A DNA stretch of 43,089 nt, from positions 1 through 43,089 of the forward strand of contig JACJXF010000021.1 in NCBI GenBank assembly GCA_020636775.1. Direction: 5' to 3'. The notes under the pieces are model-generated. The model was given only the letters and a program-made list of their open reading frames with translations. It made no database searches and was not told the DNA's origin. A program made the position numbers and the translations under genes. This DNA is from Bacteroidales bacterium (GTDB taxonomy: Bacteria > Bacteroidota > Bacteroidia > Bacteroidales > GCA-2748055). Shown here piece after piece: positions 8,272 to 17,307 of the stretch. The first letter of the stretch is position 1; every line of letters starts with the position of its first letter.

Positions 8272-8320
8272 AATACTTATTTTTTGGGTTAGAAAATTAG
8301 TGATCACCTCAGTGACCTTT

Positions 8321-8351
8321 GCAAATATAGCAAAATATCTTTATCTTCAAA
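8321..8351 (-). promoter_or_regulatory. Bacteroidota-type promoter of the small lipoprotein gene
   Basis: On the minus strand TATATTTGC (8321-8329) matches the -7 consensus TAnnTTTGC. A TTTG (8348-8351) lies 18 nt further upstream, close to the usual -33 spacing. The predicted start near 8314 leaves a leader of about 43 nt before ATG 8271. Confidence 0.6.
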
Positions 8352-8449
8352 GACTTAGGAAACATTCATAAGGAAAGTTTTTATAAAAAAAATATATTTT
8401 TTATCAACATGCAGCAATTTTTTTGTTTTAACGTCTATTGAAATAAGGA

Positions 8450-9010
8450 ATGAATAAAGCAGGTCAGTTTTTGAATGTACATGAAAAACTGGTGGAGAAT
8501 TGTCGGAATGGCAGTCTAAAGGCTCAGGAGGAGCTTTACAAACTGTATTATAAAGCCATGTATAATGCCAGTTTCAGGATTGTCAATAATCGGGAGGATG
8601 CCGAGGATATTATGCAGGAATCTTTCCTGAAGGCTTTCAGAAATATACAGCTATACAAGGGCGAGGTGAGTTTTGGAGCATGGCTGAAAAAGATTGTGAT
8701 TAACCAGTCTCTGGATTATCTCAGAAAAAAAAAGCTGGAATTCATAAGTCTGGAAACAGAAAACCTAAAGGAAATTTCAGAAAAGGATGATGAAAATGAG
8801 TTAGATGATAAAGTCAGACTGGACGCGGTAATCAGAGAATTGGCGAATCTGCCTGATGGCTACAGGCTTATTCTCAGTCTTTATTTGCTGGAAGGTTATG
8901 ATCATGATGAAATCTCCCAGATACTGGGAATTTCCTCTTCAACATCCAGATCGCAATACATTAGAGGTAAAAAACGCTTACTGGAAAACCTAAAGAAAAA
9001 AGAAAAATGA
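8450..9010 (+). CDS. ECF-type RNA polymerase sigma factor
   Basis: This 186-residue sigma-70 family protein contains only regions 2 and 4. Region 2 is near residues 24-90, with the core-binding and -10 recognition segment NREDAEDIMQESFLKAF. Region 4 is near 128-182, with helix-turn-helix YDHDEISQILGISSSTSRSQ. It directs RNA polymerase to a stress or envelope regulon. Its stop overlaps the start of the next gene (ATGA at 9007-9010), so the sigma factor and the membrane protein that probably restrains it are translationally coupled. I saw no convincing promoter upstream; the leader is AT-rich. Confidence 0.93.
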   Translation: MNKAGQFLNVHEKLVENCRNGSLKAQEELYKLYYKAMYNASFRIVNNREDAEDIMQESFLKAFRNIQLYKGEVSFGAWLKKIVINQSLDYLRKKKLEFISLETENLKEISEKDDENELDDKVRLDAVIRELANLPDGYRLILSLYLLEGYDHDEISQILGISSSTSRSQYIRGKKRLLENLKKKEK

Positions 9011-9501
9011 AGCTCGTTGAATATTTACATATTAATAAAGAACGGATTGATCTTTTTGAACCCCCTGAGGGACATTTTGATCGCTTCCTGGCAAAACAAA
9101 AACACAATAAATCCTTCAGATGGGAATGGATTGCCCGGATTGCAGGAGTTTTGCTGCTGGCGGCTTTAGTAACACAACTCTTTGTCAGACAAGGGCAAAA
9201 TGAAACAAGTATCCTGCCGGTTGAATTGCAGGAAACAGCATTTTATTACGATCAAAAATCTCAGGACCTGATAAAGGAAATTGATGAAGACAAATCAATG
9301 TCGGGTGAAGAAAAGCTTTTTATAATGAATGATCTGCAAACAATGGACATGGAGTATTGCGAGATAATCTCTGATCTTAAAAATTACCCGGATGATGAGA
9401 GAATAATTAATGCATTTATTGAATTTCATAAATCAAAAACAGAATTTCTGGAAAATATTGTAGATCATATTAATCATACCAATTTAATAAGTCAGATATG
9501 A
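9007..9501 (+). CDS. Putative anti-sigma factor, single-pass membrane protein
   Basis: This 164-residue protein has a cytoplasmic N-terminal section (about 1-42) containing EPPEGHFDRFLAK, one membrane segment (about 43-61, IARIAGVLLLAALVTQLFV) and an extracytoplasmic helical domain. There is no zinc-binding HxxxCxxC motif, so it is not a ZAS-type anti-sigma. The role is inferred from its place directly after, and overlapping, the ECF sigma gene, and from the similar layout of many Bacteroidota sigma operons. The extracytoplasmic part could be the sensor. It overlaps the next gene at ATGATGA. Confidence 0.7.
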   Translation: MKLVEYLHINKERIDLFEPPEGHFDRFLAKQKHNKSFRWEWIARIAGVLLLAALVTQLFVRQGQNETSILPVELQETAFYYDQKSQDLIKEIDEDKSMSGEEKLFIMNDLQTMDMEYCEIISDLKNYPDDERIINAFIEFHKSKTEFLENIVDHINHTNLISQI

Positions 9502-10565
9502 TGAAATCATTAAAAACAATAGTATGCTTTCTTTTTGTATCCCTCTTCTTTCTTGGCGCAGTGGAAACAAAAGCTCAGGCTTTGAAGAAGGAGATAAAAA
9601 AGAATTTCGCCGTGAAAAAAGGAGACATTCTGGATGTGGAAAATAAATTTGGGGATATCAATATTATTAAATGGGATAAGCAGGAGATTTCTATTTCTGT
9701 AAGTCTGAGTGCGGAAAGTAAGAATAATGAAACGGCCCGTAAAATGATGGATGATATAGTCATTTCCATCGACAGGCAAAACAATATTATCTCCGCTGAA
9801 ACCGTCATTGAATCCGAATCCGGAAGCTATGGCAATAATAAGTTTGCTGTTAATTATACCATAGAAATGCCCTCCTGGATGAACCTTAATCTGAGCAATA
9901 AATTTGGAAATATTTATATGGATGAGGTAGTTGGAAAAGTTACGATCGACCTGAAACATGGGGAGCTAAGGATGAAATCTCTTGTACCGGAAAACAGCAA
10001 AATATTCAATCAGATCGATCTTTCCTATTCTACTGCAGTAATGGATAATGGAGGAAACCTTCAGCTTGATCTTTCATTTTCCAAGTTTGATGCGGAGCAA
10101 TGCGGGGTTATTATTGCCGACAGTAAATACTCAGGAATCAATATTACCCGCTGTGAGTCCTTTACTATTGATTCCAAGTACGACAATTTCAGATTTGAAA
10201 ATTTATCCAACCTTAAAGGAGATTTGAAATACTCTAATATCAAAATAGGCCAGCTCAGAGGTATAACTGAGCTTGAAAGCACCTTCTCGGGGGTTAAGAT
10301 TGACCAGCTCATGCCTGAATTTGAATCCTTCATTATTGAAAATTCAAGAGGTGGTCTGAAGATGGGAATTATGCCGGATACCCAATTTGATCTGAATGCT
10401 GAAGCTGTAAACGGTGATATTAACCTTACAGGCTTTGATTTACAGGAAAAGAAAGTCGAGGGGAATACCAGATATATAAGAGCTTCAAATGGCCAGAAAG
10501 CAAAGCAAAAACAGGTAAACATAAAGATTGTCGATGGCTCTGCCAGTATTTTCAAAACTAAATAG
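9498..10565 (+). CDS. DUF4097-like exported beta-repeat protein
   Basis: This 355-residue protein has an N-terminal signal peptide (about 1-27, ending VETKAQA). The rest is made of short repeating strand units such as VENKFGDINIIKW, LSNKFGNIYMD, IDLKHGELRMK and NGDINLTGF, the pattern of DUF4097-type (adhesin-like, right-handed beta) proteins. It is probably periplasmic or surface-exposed. The start may be ATG 9498 or ATG 9501; the two differ by one Met and both overlap the anti-sigma stop. Coupling to the sigma/anti-sigma pair suggests that it is part of the regulated envelope response or helps sense it. The biochemical function is unknown. Confidence 0.8.
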   Translation: MMKSLKTIVCFLFVSLFFLGAVETKAQALKKEIKKNFAVKKGDILDVENKFGDINIIKWDKQEISISVSLSAESKNNETARKMMDDIVISIDRQNNIISAETVIESESGSYGNNKFAVNYTIEMPSWMNLNLSNKFGNIYMDEVVGKVTIDLKHGELRMKSLVPENSKIFNQIDLSYSTAVMDNGGNLQLDLSFSKFDAEQCGVIIADSKYSGINITRCESFTIDSKYDNFRFENLSNLKGDLKYSNIKIGQLRGITELESTFSGVKIDQLMPEFESFIIENSRGGLKMGIMPDTQFDLNAEAVNGDINLTGFDLQEKKVEGNTRYIRASNGQKAKQKQVNIKIVDGSASIFKTK

Positions 10566-10653
10566 ATCTTGTCAGGCCTGCAAACCTGATCTTATATTTA
10601 GCGCAACATTCCAGGTAACTTTTTTGGAAATAATGTATCTTTAATCCAAAAAA

Positions 10654-11664
10654 ATGAAAGTTACCTTCCTTCTATTTCTATCCTGTTTATTTCTTTTTGC
10701 CTGCCAGACAAAACCACAGAAAAAACAGATACATTATTCATATGCCCTCATCATTCACGGAGGAGCAGGTTCAATGGATACCGTAAATTTAAAGGAAACA
10801 GATCAGATTGCTTATAAAGCTGCACTCGACACAGCTCTGCAAAAGGGAATTTCCACGCTTGCTTCAGGTAAATCATCACTGGACGCGGTATGCCAGGTTA
10901 TTGAGTATCTGGAAAATAACCCAATGTTTAATGCCGGTCGTGGCGCTGTGTTTACGCATGAGGGTAAAAACGAACTTGATGCCTCCATAATGTCAGGCTT
11001 AGATCTTTCAGCGGGTGCTGTTGCCGGAGTCAGAGATGTTAAAAATCCTATTTTGCTTGCACGAAAAATTATGGACAACTCAAAGCATGTAATGCTTTCC
11101 GGAAAGGGTGCCTCTGAATTTGCCAGAGAGAATGGATTGGAAATGGCCGACTCATCATGGTTTTTTACTGAAAAGAGCTACAATAATCTAATAAAAGCTA
11201 TTGATAATGAAAAACTTAGCGGACTAACTACTCCACCCCTTCCCGATTATAAATATGGAACCGTAGGTTGCGTAGCTCTTGATCAGGGAGGAAATCTGGC
11301 TGCAGGAACATCAACCGGGGGAATGACAAATAAGCAATATGGACGTATCGGTGATTCACCAATTATAGGCGCTGGCACATATGCGAATAATAAAACCTGC
11401 GGGGTATCCGCTACCGGACACGGAGAATTTTTTATTCGCTACACAGTTGCCCATGATATTTCTGCACTTATGGAATATAAAGGTATGGGAGTGGAGGAAG
11501 CAGCCAATGAGGTAATAAACAACAAGCTTACACCGGTAGATGGCAGCGGAGGTGTTGTTTGTCTTGACAAAAATGGAAATTACGCTATGGTATTCAATAC
11601 ATCAGGAATGTTCCGGGCGTACGGAAATTCTGAAGGACAGAAAATTATAAGAATCTTTAAATAG
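10654..11664 (+). CDS. Isoaspartyl peptidase / L-asparaginase (Ntn hydrolase, family T2), lipoprotein form
   Basis: The 336 residues match the plant-type asparaginase/isoaspartyl dipeptidase family. IIHGGAGSMD (33-42) is the conserved start of the alpha chain. NAGRGAVF is at 93-100, and YGTVGCVALD places the autocatalytic nucleophile at Thr203. After cleavage before Thr203 the beta chain carries GTSTGGMTNKQYGRIGDSPIIGAG, containing substrate-binding residues. Unlike cytoplasmic IaaA, this copy has a lipoprotein signal ending LFAC (Cys17), so it probably acts in the periplasm or on the outer membrane. It hydrolyses beta-aspartyl dipeptides and perhaps asparagine. It stands alone, 88 nt after the DUF4097 gene. 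Confidence 0.9.
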   Translation: MKVTFLLFLSCLFLFACQTKPQKKQIHYSYALIIHGGAGSMDTVNLKETDQIAYKAALDTALQKGISTLASGKSSLDAVCQVIEYLENNPMFNAGRGAVFTHEGKNELDASIMSGLDLSAGAVAGVRDVKNPILLARKIMDNSKHVMLSGKGASEFARENGLEMADSSWFFTEKSYNNLIKAIDNEKLSGLTTPPLPDYKYGTVGCVALDQGGNLAAGTSTGGMTNKQYGRIGDSPIIGAGTYANNKTCGVSATGHGEFFIRYTVAHDISALMEYKGMGVEEAANEVINNKLTPVDGSGGVVCLDKNGNYAMVFNTSGMFRAYGNSEGQKIIRIFK

Positions 11665-11905
11665 TAATAACTTCAAGTTATTTACTATGATATTTTATTA
11701 TAACTGCAATACAAGCTTTTTTCCATCAGGTTTTTTTACTACCTTCAAATATCTGTTCAGTACTAATTAGTCCCTATTTTGAATTTTTTGATTATAAAGG
11801 ATTTAAATAAGGAAAAAGCTGTCAGAAAAATATTATTCAACACTATTTTTAATTTTCTTTGAGAAAAATAGCCTTTTAAACCCAAAGTTAGCTTAACAGC
11901 TCTTT

Positions 11906-13210
11906 ATGATCGAAAAAATTAAGAAGTTATATTTTTTTGCGGTTGCTAGGGATGAAAATATCAGTCTGGAAGACAGGCTTATACTGAATGCTGTTTTAGT
12001 CGGGATACTTACCACCATTGTAGGTTCAACAATGAATTCCATCCTTACCACCTCGGTAACAGCCGTGGTTGTACCATTTATACTTGGGGCTATTTTGCTG
12101 ATACTCTATTATTTTTTCCGGTTTAAGAAAATAATAAAACCCTTCATTGTACCCATCATTTTTATCTCAATATCAGGTATCTCCACAATCTGGGTATTTA
12201 ATGGCGGAATTAACAGCTCAAATGTATTCGTTGCATTTGTGATACTCATACTTCTTCTGATTATTTCACCTCCAAATTTGAAATTTTTTGTATTAGTTCT
12301 TTTTCTCGCCTTTCACATTGGTATATATCTGATCCAATTATACCGTCCTGATTTAATTGTAGATTTTCCAACTGAAAAAGAACGATGGATAGACCATGTA
12401 ATTACATTATTTTATACATCCACATTCATATACCTTATTATTAAATTTCTTCATACAAATTACACACAGGAGAGAATGAAGGTTGAAGAAAATGAAAAGA
12501 AACTGAAGGAGCTCATTGCCAGCAAGGATATGCTCCTGTCAATCCTGGCCCACGACCTGAAAAGTCCTTTTAATGCATTGCTGGGGCTGACAGAATTGTT
12601 AAAAAATAATGTGCATACCTATACCCCGGAGAAATTAGAAAAAACTGCCACACATATTCACAGTTCTGCCTTTGCAAGCTATAATCTTCTTGAAGACCTT
12701 TTAACATGGGCCCGGGCCCAGTCAGGTAAGATTCCATTCGAAGTCTCTAATTTATTATTAAATGAGGTTTGCAGGGATATTATAAATGAGATGAAAAATA
12801 ATGCAGAAGCAAAAAATATTCACCTGGAACATAAAATCTCTTCTGACCTGGTGGTTTATGCTGATTTGAATCTGTTAAAAATCATTCTGAGAAACCTGGT
12901 ATCAAATGCAGTAAAATTTACCAGAAACCATGGCAGCATAACAATATCAGCTGTTTCCGGAAACAATATGGTTGAGATATCGGTTCAGGATGATGGAATA
13001 GGAATTCCCAAATCAAATCTTGAAAAATTATTTAATCCGGCAATTATTTATTCTTCCCATGGAACTTCGAATGAAAAAGGTACCGGACTTGGCCTTCTGA
13101 TTTGCAAAGAGTTTATTGAAAAACACGGAGGAAAGCTAAACATTGAAAGTGAAGAAGGTGTTGGCAGCCGGTTTTATTTTCAATTACCCTTGCCGGAAAA
13201 AATAAATTAA
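11906..13210 (+). CDS. Membrane sensor histidine kinase
   Basis: This 434-residue kinase has about six N-terminal membrane segments (residues about 28-48, 53-71, 79-97, 107-121, 127-145, 165-182) with short loops, so it may sense a membrane or small-molecule signal. A coiled linker (about 186-208) leads to the HisKA domain, with phospho-accepting His216 in LAHDLKSPFN. The HATPase domain follows with the N box (NLVSNAVKF), G1 (DDGIGIP) and G2 (GTGLGLLICK). No receiver domain or response regulator gene is adjacent, so it is an orphan kinase. The 241 nt upstream hold only AT-rich sequence with no clear promoter. Confidence 0.9.
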   Translation: MIEKIKKLYFFAVARDENISLEDRLILNAVLVGILTTIVGSTMNSILTTSVTAVVVPFILGAILLILYYFFRFKKIIKPFIVPIIFISISGISTIWVFNGGINSSNVFVAFVILILLLIISPPNLKFFVLVLFLAFHIGIYLIQLYRPDLIVDFPTEKERWIDHVITLFYTSTFIYLIIKFLHTNYTQERMKVEENEKKLKELIASKDMLLSILAHDLKSPFNALLGLTELLKNNVHTYTPEKLEKTATHIHSSAFASYNLLEDLLTWARAQSGKIPFEVSNLLLNEVCRDIINEMKNNAEAKNIHLEHKISSDLVVYADLNLLKIILRNLVSNAVKFTRNHGSITISAVSGNNMVEISVQDDGIGIPKSNLEKLFNPAIIYSSHGTSNEKGTGLGLLICKEFIEKHGGKLNIESEEGVGSRFYFQLPLPEKIN

Positions 13211-13289
13211 ATCTGATTGCCTTTCATACCTTTCTAATTAGTTTTTCCAATAATAAATTCTGGCAGCCGAATATCTAATCTTCCCCAAA

Positions 13290-13724
13290 CTACCTTATGC
13301 TTATTAATAGCCAGGTATCAGCATATTGTTTATATCCGGTTCTGATTCTCTTGATTTCGTTTCTTGCTGCAGTTATATCATCTGTTGATTTAACAGAAAC
13401 ACGGTACAATCCCGCCTCATTTTTCAACAGAACGGAATTGAATCCATCTTTCATAATCTGCTTTTGGAAATTTTCTGCATTCGCCGGATTTTTAAAACTG
13501 CCAATTATCACAAAATAGGCATGATTATCGACAGGCTTATCCTCAATTTCAATTAGCTTCTCCTTTTTTTCTACAATTGGAGCCATTTCAGGCTCAGTTT
13601 TAACAGGAGTTTCGATAATGGCGGGAGCTGGTTGAAGGACAGCTTTTGTGCGGGACTTATGAGTGCCTCCACAGGATATTATAGAGAATGAAATTACAAC
13701 AAGGAAAAAAAATTTAGTCTTCAT
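13290..13724 (-). CDS. SPOR-domain lipoprotein
   Basis: This 144-residue protein has a lipoprotein signal ending in IISC (Cys18), a Pro/Glu/Lys-rich linker (about 30-65) and a C-terminal SPOR domain (about 68-144; AYFVIIGSFKNPANAENFQK... and GLYRVSVKSTDD). SPOR domains bind denuded glycan strands of peptidoglycan, mostly at division sites. The linker length would let an outer-membrane-anchored protein reach the cell wall. It lies 122 nt downstream of the coiled-coil protein gene on the same strand and could share its transcript. Confidence 0.88.
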   Translation of the reverse strand: MKTKFFFLVVISFSIISCGGTHKSRTKAVLQPAPAIIETPVKTEPEMAPIVEKKEKLIEIEDKPVDNHAYFVIIGSFKNPANAENFQKQIMKDGFNSVLLKNEAGLYRVSVKSTDDITAARNEIKRIRTGYKQYADTWLLISIR

Positions 13725-13846
13725 ATTCTTGTTTTTTTATTTTGGATTATTTGTGGGATGTAGCTGTTGTATAAACAAAATCCGGGTATTCTTAGTATAC
13801 CCGAATCTTGCAACCAGAAAGAGCAGCCACACGGTGAAAGTTAAAT

Positions 13847-14713
13847 CTATCTTAGTTTTACCTGCGTGCTGCCAGAATATTGATCTTTATTATATATATC
13901 AAAAACATAAACACCTTTTTCAAGTTTCTTTTCAGGAGTATAAACCAGTTCCAGGCTGCTCATCGGGATAGCCACCTCGTTAATCTTCATGGAGGAAGCT
14001 TTAGAAGTTTTAGATGTAATTACTTCAAGGTTTTTCTCTGTAGCTGAAGAAAATTCTTTTCCGGATGGTGATTTCACTTTAAATCTTATATTTTGAACTG
14101 CATCAGCAGGAACATCCAGTTTTACAGATAGTTTTTTGGCAAACGTGGATCTTACGGTATTTTTGTCTTCATTCTTTTTCAAAGCTTCAGACCTGTAATT
14201 ATTCCCTTCCATAGCAATTAAAATCTGATTGCTCATGCTGAGCTCTTCATTCTTTTTTTGCATTTCGTCCAATAATTTAGATAATTGGGAATTCTTTTCC
14301 GACAACTCATTATTGTTCAGGTTCAGGGATTTTATCTGAGCCTCCTGCTGCAGTTTAAGCTGCTCCAATTCCTTAATCTTTTTAGATAATGTAGCAGCAT
14401 TAGCGTTTTGCGATTTCAGCTTTGCTATCTCAGATTCTTTTGCTTTAATCTTTGAATCCAGGGAAGCCAGAGATGATTTAAAGTCTGCGTTTTGTTTTTG
14501 TAGAGTCTTCAGGTCGGCTTTTAACTTTTCAGTTGATTTTTCAAGAGACAGGTTTTCAGAAAACAGGGATTCTGTTTTTATTTTTGATTCATTTAGTTTT
14601 TTGTTTAGGGAGTGATTTTTAAATCCCAGGTATGTTCCAAGGAATAAAAGGAGGATTGCAAGAGAGGTCAGGATAATTCCGACATTACGATTTTCAAAAA
14701 AATTGTTTTTCAT
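13847..14713 (-). CDS. Membrane-anchored coiled-coil protein
   Basis: I do not recognise a named family. The 288 residues have one N-terminal membrane segment (about 11-31), a long coiled coil rich in Lys, Glu, Ser and Leu (about 35-170), and a C-terminal domain of about 95 residues with a beta pattern (LSVKLDVPADAVQNIRFKVK, LVYTPEKKLEKGVYVFDIY). The C-terminal part looks like a compact periplasmic sandwich domain held away from the membrane by the coil. The gene lies 80 nt after the HAMP kinase and before the SPOR lipoprotein, suggesting an envelope module controlled by that two-component system. This link is inference from order and spacing only. Confidence 0.78.
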   Translation of the reverse strand: MKNNFFENRNVGIILTSLAILLLFLGTYLGFKNHSLNKKLNESKIKTESLFSENLSLEKSTEKLKADLKTLQKQNADFKSSLASLDSKIKAKESEIAKLKSQNANAATLSKKIKELEQLKLQQEAQIKSLNLNNNELSEKNSQLSKLLDEMQKKNEELSMSNQILIAMEGNNYRSEALKKNEDKNTVRSTFAKKLSVKLDVPADAVQNIRFKVKSPSGKEFSSATEKNLEVITSKTSKASSMKINEVAIPMSSLELVYTPEKKLEKGVYVFDIYNKDQYSGSTQVKLR

Positions 14714-14793
14714 AGCTGAATCTGGTTTTAATTATTTTATACAAATTTCAAACCTCGATATTAGTTCAGGATTAAAATGAAATTAAAAAGCGA

Positions 14794-16179
14794 TTAAAGT
14801 TTAGAAGGATGTAGTAAGGGGAAAATCAGGATAAATTCAGAACCCTCTCCCATTTTTGAATTTACCTTTAATTGTCCGGAGTGAATTTTAACAATTCTTT
14901 CTGCAAGTGAAAGCCCTATCCCACTGCCTGAATACTCCAAACTGTTGCGCCCTCTGTAAAAAGGCTGGAAAATCATTTCTATATCTTCATCCGGAATACC
15001 TATGCCATTGTCTTTAAATGAAATTTGCAGACTCTCAGAATCATTTTTCAATGCAACCACAACTTTTTTTTCTGCGGGGCTATATTTACAGGCGTTTTCA
15101 ATCAGGTTAGAGAATGCTGTTTTAAGAAGTTGTTCACTCCCAGATATTGTGAGCATATTTTCATCATCCAAATCCTCGTTCAGGGTAATGGAAACCTTGT
15201 ATTCAGGTTTTCTTTTGACTATTTCGTTTGTTACCAGCCACAATAAATCATCGACACGTACAGCTGAGAAATTAATTTTCGCAACTTCAGAACTGGTCTG
15301 TGCAAGCATAAGCAGACGATCAGAAATTTTATTCAGATTCCGGATATCTTCAAGAACAGATTGAATAACAGTTTTATATTCTTGTGGCTCCCTTTCATTT
15401 AATAAGACTATTTCCAACTGTCCGGTTATTATTGTCAAAGGTGTTCGTAATTCATGAGATGCATTGGAAATGAAGTTTTTCTGAACCTTAAATGCTGATT
15501 CTATTCTCTCCAGCATTTCATTAAAAGTTGAAGCCAGTCTGGCTATCTCGTCTTTTCCGTTTCCCTCGTCGACCCTTTGGTTTAAATTGGATACACCAAT
15601 TTTATCTACCTGGCCCATAACCTTAATAATGGGACTTAAAGCTCTGTCGGAATAGAATAATCCTGCAAACAGGACAATAATAAGACTAATGAAAAAAACA
15701 ATCAGCAAAATTAATCTCAGATTACTTAGTTTTTCAAGGCCAAATACATCCCTTGCGCCGATGAAAACCACAAAACGATCATATTTACTCTTGTAAAAGA
15801 GGCCCAGAATTTCAAAATTCCTTTCTTTTATCCGAAGTTCATTTTTTAACCTCACTTCATTAATCTGAGCGGTGTCGAATATGATCCCATTCTTTTCATC
15901 AGAGGTATAAATCAATTCGTTATGGTAATCAAAAATTGATATTTGTTCGTAGGGAAGACCTGATGAAGATGATTTCTCAATTTTTCTCAGTAATTCAGCA
16001 TTTATCTCATCCACATCAATGAGTAGCTGGGCGACGGATAATGCCCTGCTCTCCAGTCTGGCATAAAAAGTTTCCTTCCTGAAGCTGGAAACTGAAATGT
16101 ATATTGAAATAAATGAAAGCAGCAGGATCAGAGCTACAATCAATATGAACTGATAGCTTAGCTTACGTCTGATTTCCAT
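14794..16179 (-). CDS. Two-component sensor histidine kinase with HAMP domain
   Basis: This 461-residue kinase has membrane segments at about 10-31 and 154-176 bounding a periplasmic sensor of about 120 residues. It continues with a HAMP linker (about 177-230), HisKA with His242 in NASHELRTPLTII, and an HATPase domain with N box (NLIENACKYSP), G1 (DNGIGIPDED) and G2 (GSGIGLSLAERI). It is encoded 3 nt after the OmpR-type regulator and certainly pairs with it. Architecture and length resemble CusS/PcoS-like kinases, but the periplasmic part shows no obvious metal site, so the signal is unknown. Confidence 0.94.
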   Translation of the reverse strand: MEIRRKLSYQFILIVALILLLSFISIYISVSSFRKETFYARLESRALSVAQLLIDVDEINAELLRKIEKSSSSGLPYEQISIFDYHNELIYTSDEKNGIIFDTAQINEVRLKNELRIKERNFEILGLFYKSKYDRFVVFIGARDVFGLEKLSNLRLILLIVFFISLIIVLFAGLFYSDRALSPIIKVMGQVDKIGVSNLNQRVDEGNGKDEIARLASTFNEMLERIESAFKVQKNFISNASHELRTPLTIITGQLEIVLLNEREPQEYKTVIQSVLEDIRNLNKISDRLLMLAQTSSEVAKINFSAVRVDDLLWLVTNEIVKRKPEYKVSITLNEDLDDENMLTISGSEQLLKTAFSNLIENACKYSPAEKKVVVALKNDSESLQISFKDNGIGIPDEDIEMIFQPFYRGRNSLEYSGSGIGLSLAERIVKIHSGQLKVNSKMGEGSEFILIFPLLHPSKL

Positions 16180-16182
16180 AAA

Positions 16183-16857
16183 TTAGTCCTCCAGGATATA
16201 CCCCATTCCAATTCGGGTGTGAATTAATTTATGTTCAAAGTTTTTATCAATTTTCTTCCTGAGAATATTGATATAAACATCAACAACATTGGTTCCTGTA
16301 TCAAAATTTACTTCCCACACTTTTTCAGCTATATCCACCCTTGATAATACTCTGCCCTTATTTCTGATTAAGTATTCCAGTAACTGGTACTCCTTTGAAG
16401 TAAGTTCAATAATGGTCTCTCCTCTCCTGGCAATTTTCCTTTCGGTATCAAGTTCCAGATCACCCGCTATTAATACATTTCCGGCTCTGGGAATTACCTT
16501 TCCCCTTTTTGTCAGGGCCCCTATTCTGGCCAGAAGTTCACTGAATTCAAAAGGTTTGATAAGGTAATCGTCGGCACCTGCATCAAAACCAGTAAGCTTA
16601 TCTTCTGTCGTACTCAAAGCTGTTAACATAAGAACCGGAGTATCAATTTTCCTAAGCCTGATTCGTTTACATAATTCAATACCATTCACAAATGGCATGA
16701 TTACGTCCATAATAATAACATCGTATTCATTGCTTTTCGCCAAACTCTCACCAGTCTGACCATCAAAGGCTACAGTAACTGTAAAGCCCTTTTCCTCAAG
16801 TCCTCTCTTTATAAAATCAGCAACTTTTGGTTCATCTTCAACAAGCAGTATTTCCAT
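16183..16857 (-). CDS. OmpR/PhoB-family response regulator
   Basis: This 224-residue regulator has an N-terminal receiver domain with acidic pocket EDE (residues 7-9), phospho-accepting Asp51 (IIMDVIMP) and the conserved Lys in LIKPFEF, followed by a C-terminal winged-helix DNA-binding domain (about 128-222; ELTSKEYQLLEYLIRNKGRVLSR). It is the partner of the HAMP kinase 3 nt downstream. Targets are not visible, but the following coiled-coil and SPOR genes on the same strand are plausible ones. Confidence 0.95.
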   Translation of the reverse strand: MEILLVEDEPKVADFIKRGLEEKGFTVTVAFDGQTGESLAKSNEYDVIIMDVIMPFVNGIELCKRIRLRKIDTPVLMLTALSTTEDKLTGFDAGADDYLIKPFEFSELLARIGALTKRGKVIPRAGNVLIAGDLELDTERKIARRGETIIELTSKEYQLLEYLIRNKGRVLSRVDIAEKVWEVNFDTGTNVVDVYINILRKKIDKNFEHKLIHTRIGMGYILED

Positions 16858-17307
16858 ATTGTATTTATCTGTATAAATTCGTTTTTAGTTCGTTTCGTAT
16901 CCCTGGAATTTTCCAATCATTTGAATAGTAATATATATCCTACAGATTCAGGTATTGCAATTAAAAACTATCATTTTACCTGGTTGAGCCCTCATTATGA
17001 TAAGACTCTAATTTTTATAAAAAGCGATTTAATTGTTTCCTGATATTCCAAAATTATTCCCAAAGTTACCCTATAAAGTTCAGAAAGCCTGCAAAGGCTT
17101 AAATTTTATTGGATTACATTTTTAACTTTTGTATTGATTTTTTGATATCTTTATTAACTTTAGTCATTTTGAAATTATTCAAATTTTTCAATTTGGTTTA
17201 GTACATCAATAAATTTGTAGCGGAAAGAATTTTAATAGGAAGGATTAATTCAAAATCTTCAACCGATATTTTAGGTACTATAATTAATTTTTATAAGGCC
17301 AATTAAA
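16858..17307. other. Divergent intergenic region (450 nt), AT-rich
   Basis: This separates the response regulator (minus) from the hybrid kinase (plus). I see no reading frame of gene quality. It holds a small perfect hairpin, AAGCCT-GCAA-AGGCTT at 17085-17100 (6-bp stem, 4-nt loop). A -7-like TAAATTTG at 17210-17217 could serve the hybrid kinase, but has no good -33 partner. The rest is A/T runs without clear structure. Confidence 0.6.

Noticed and set aside
8272..8307. Upstream ATG for the small lipoprotein
   Set aside because: It would put 12 residues before a standard lipoprotein signal; the promoter position also fits ATG 8271.
8431..8437. CGTCTA resembling an ECF-type -10 box before the sigma gene
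   Set aside because: It lies only about 15 nt before the start codon and lacks a convincing -35 partner at proper spacing.
10567..10592. Possible terminator after the DUF4097-like gene (TCAGG/CCTGA)
   Set aside because: Only a 5-bp stem with an 8-nt loop and no T-tract.
11662..11687. AT-rich palindrome overlapping the stop of the isoaspartyl peptidase gene
   Set aside because: Stem is almost all A/T with one bulge and no following T-run; too weak to call a terminator.
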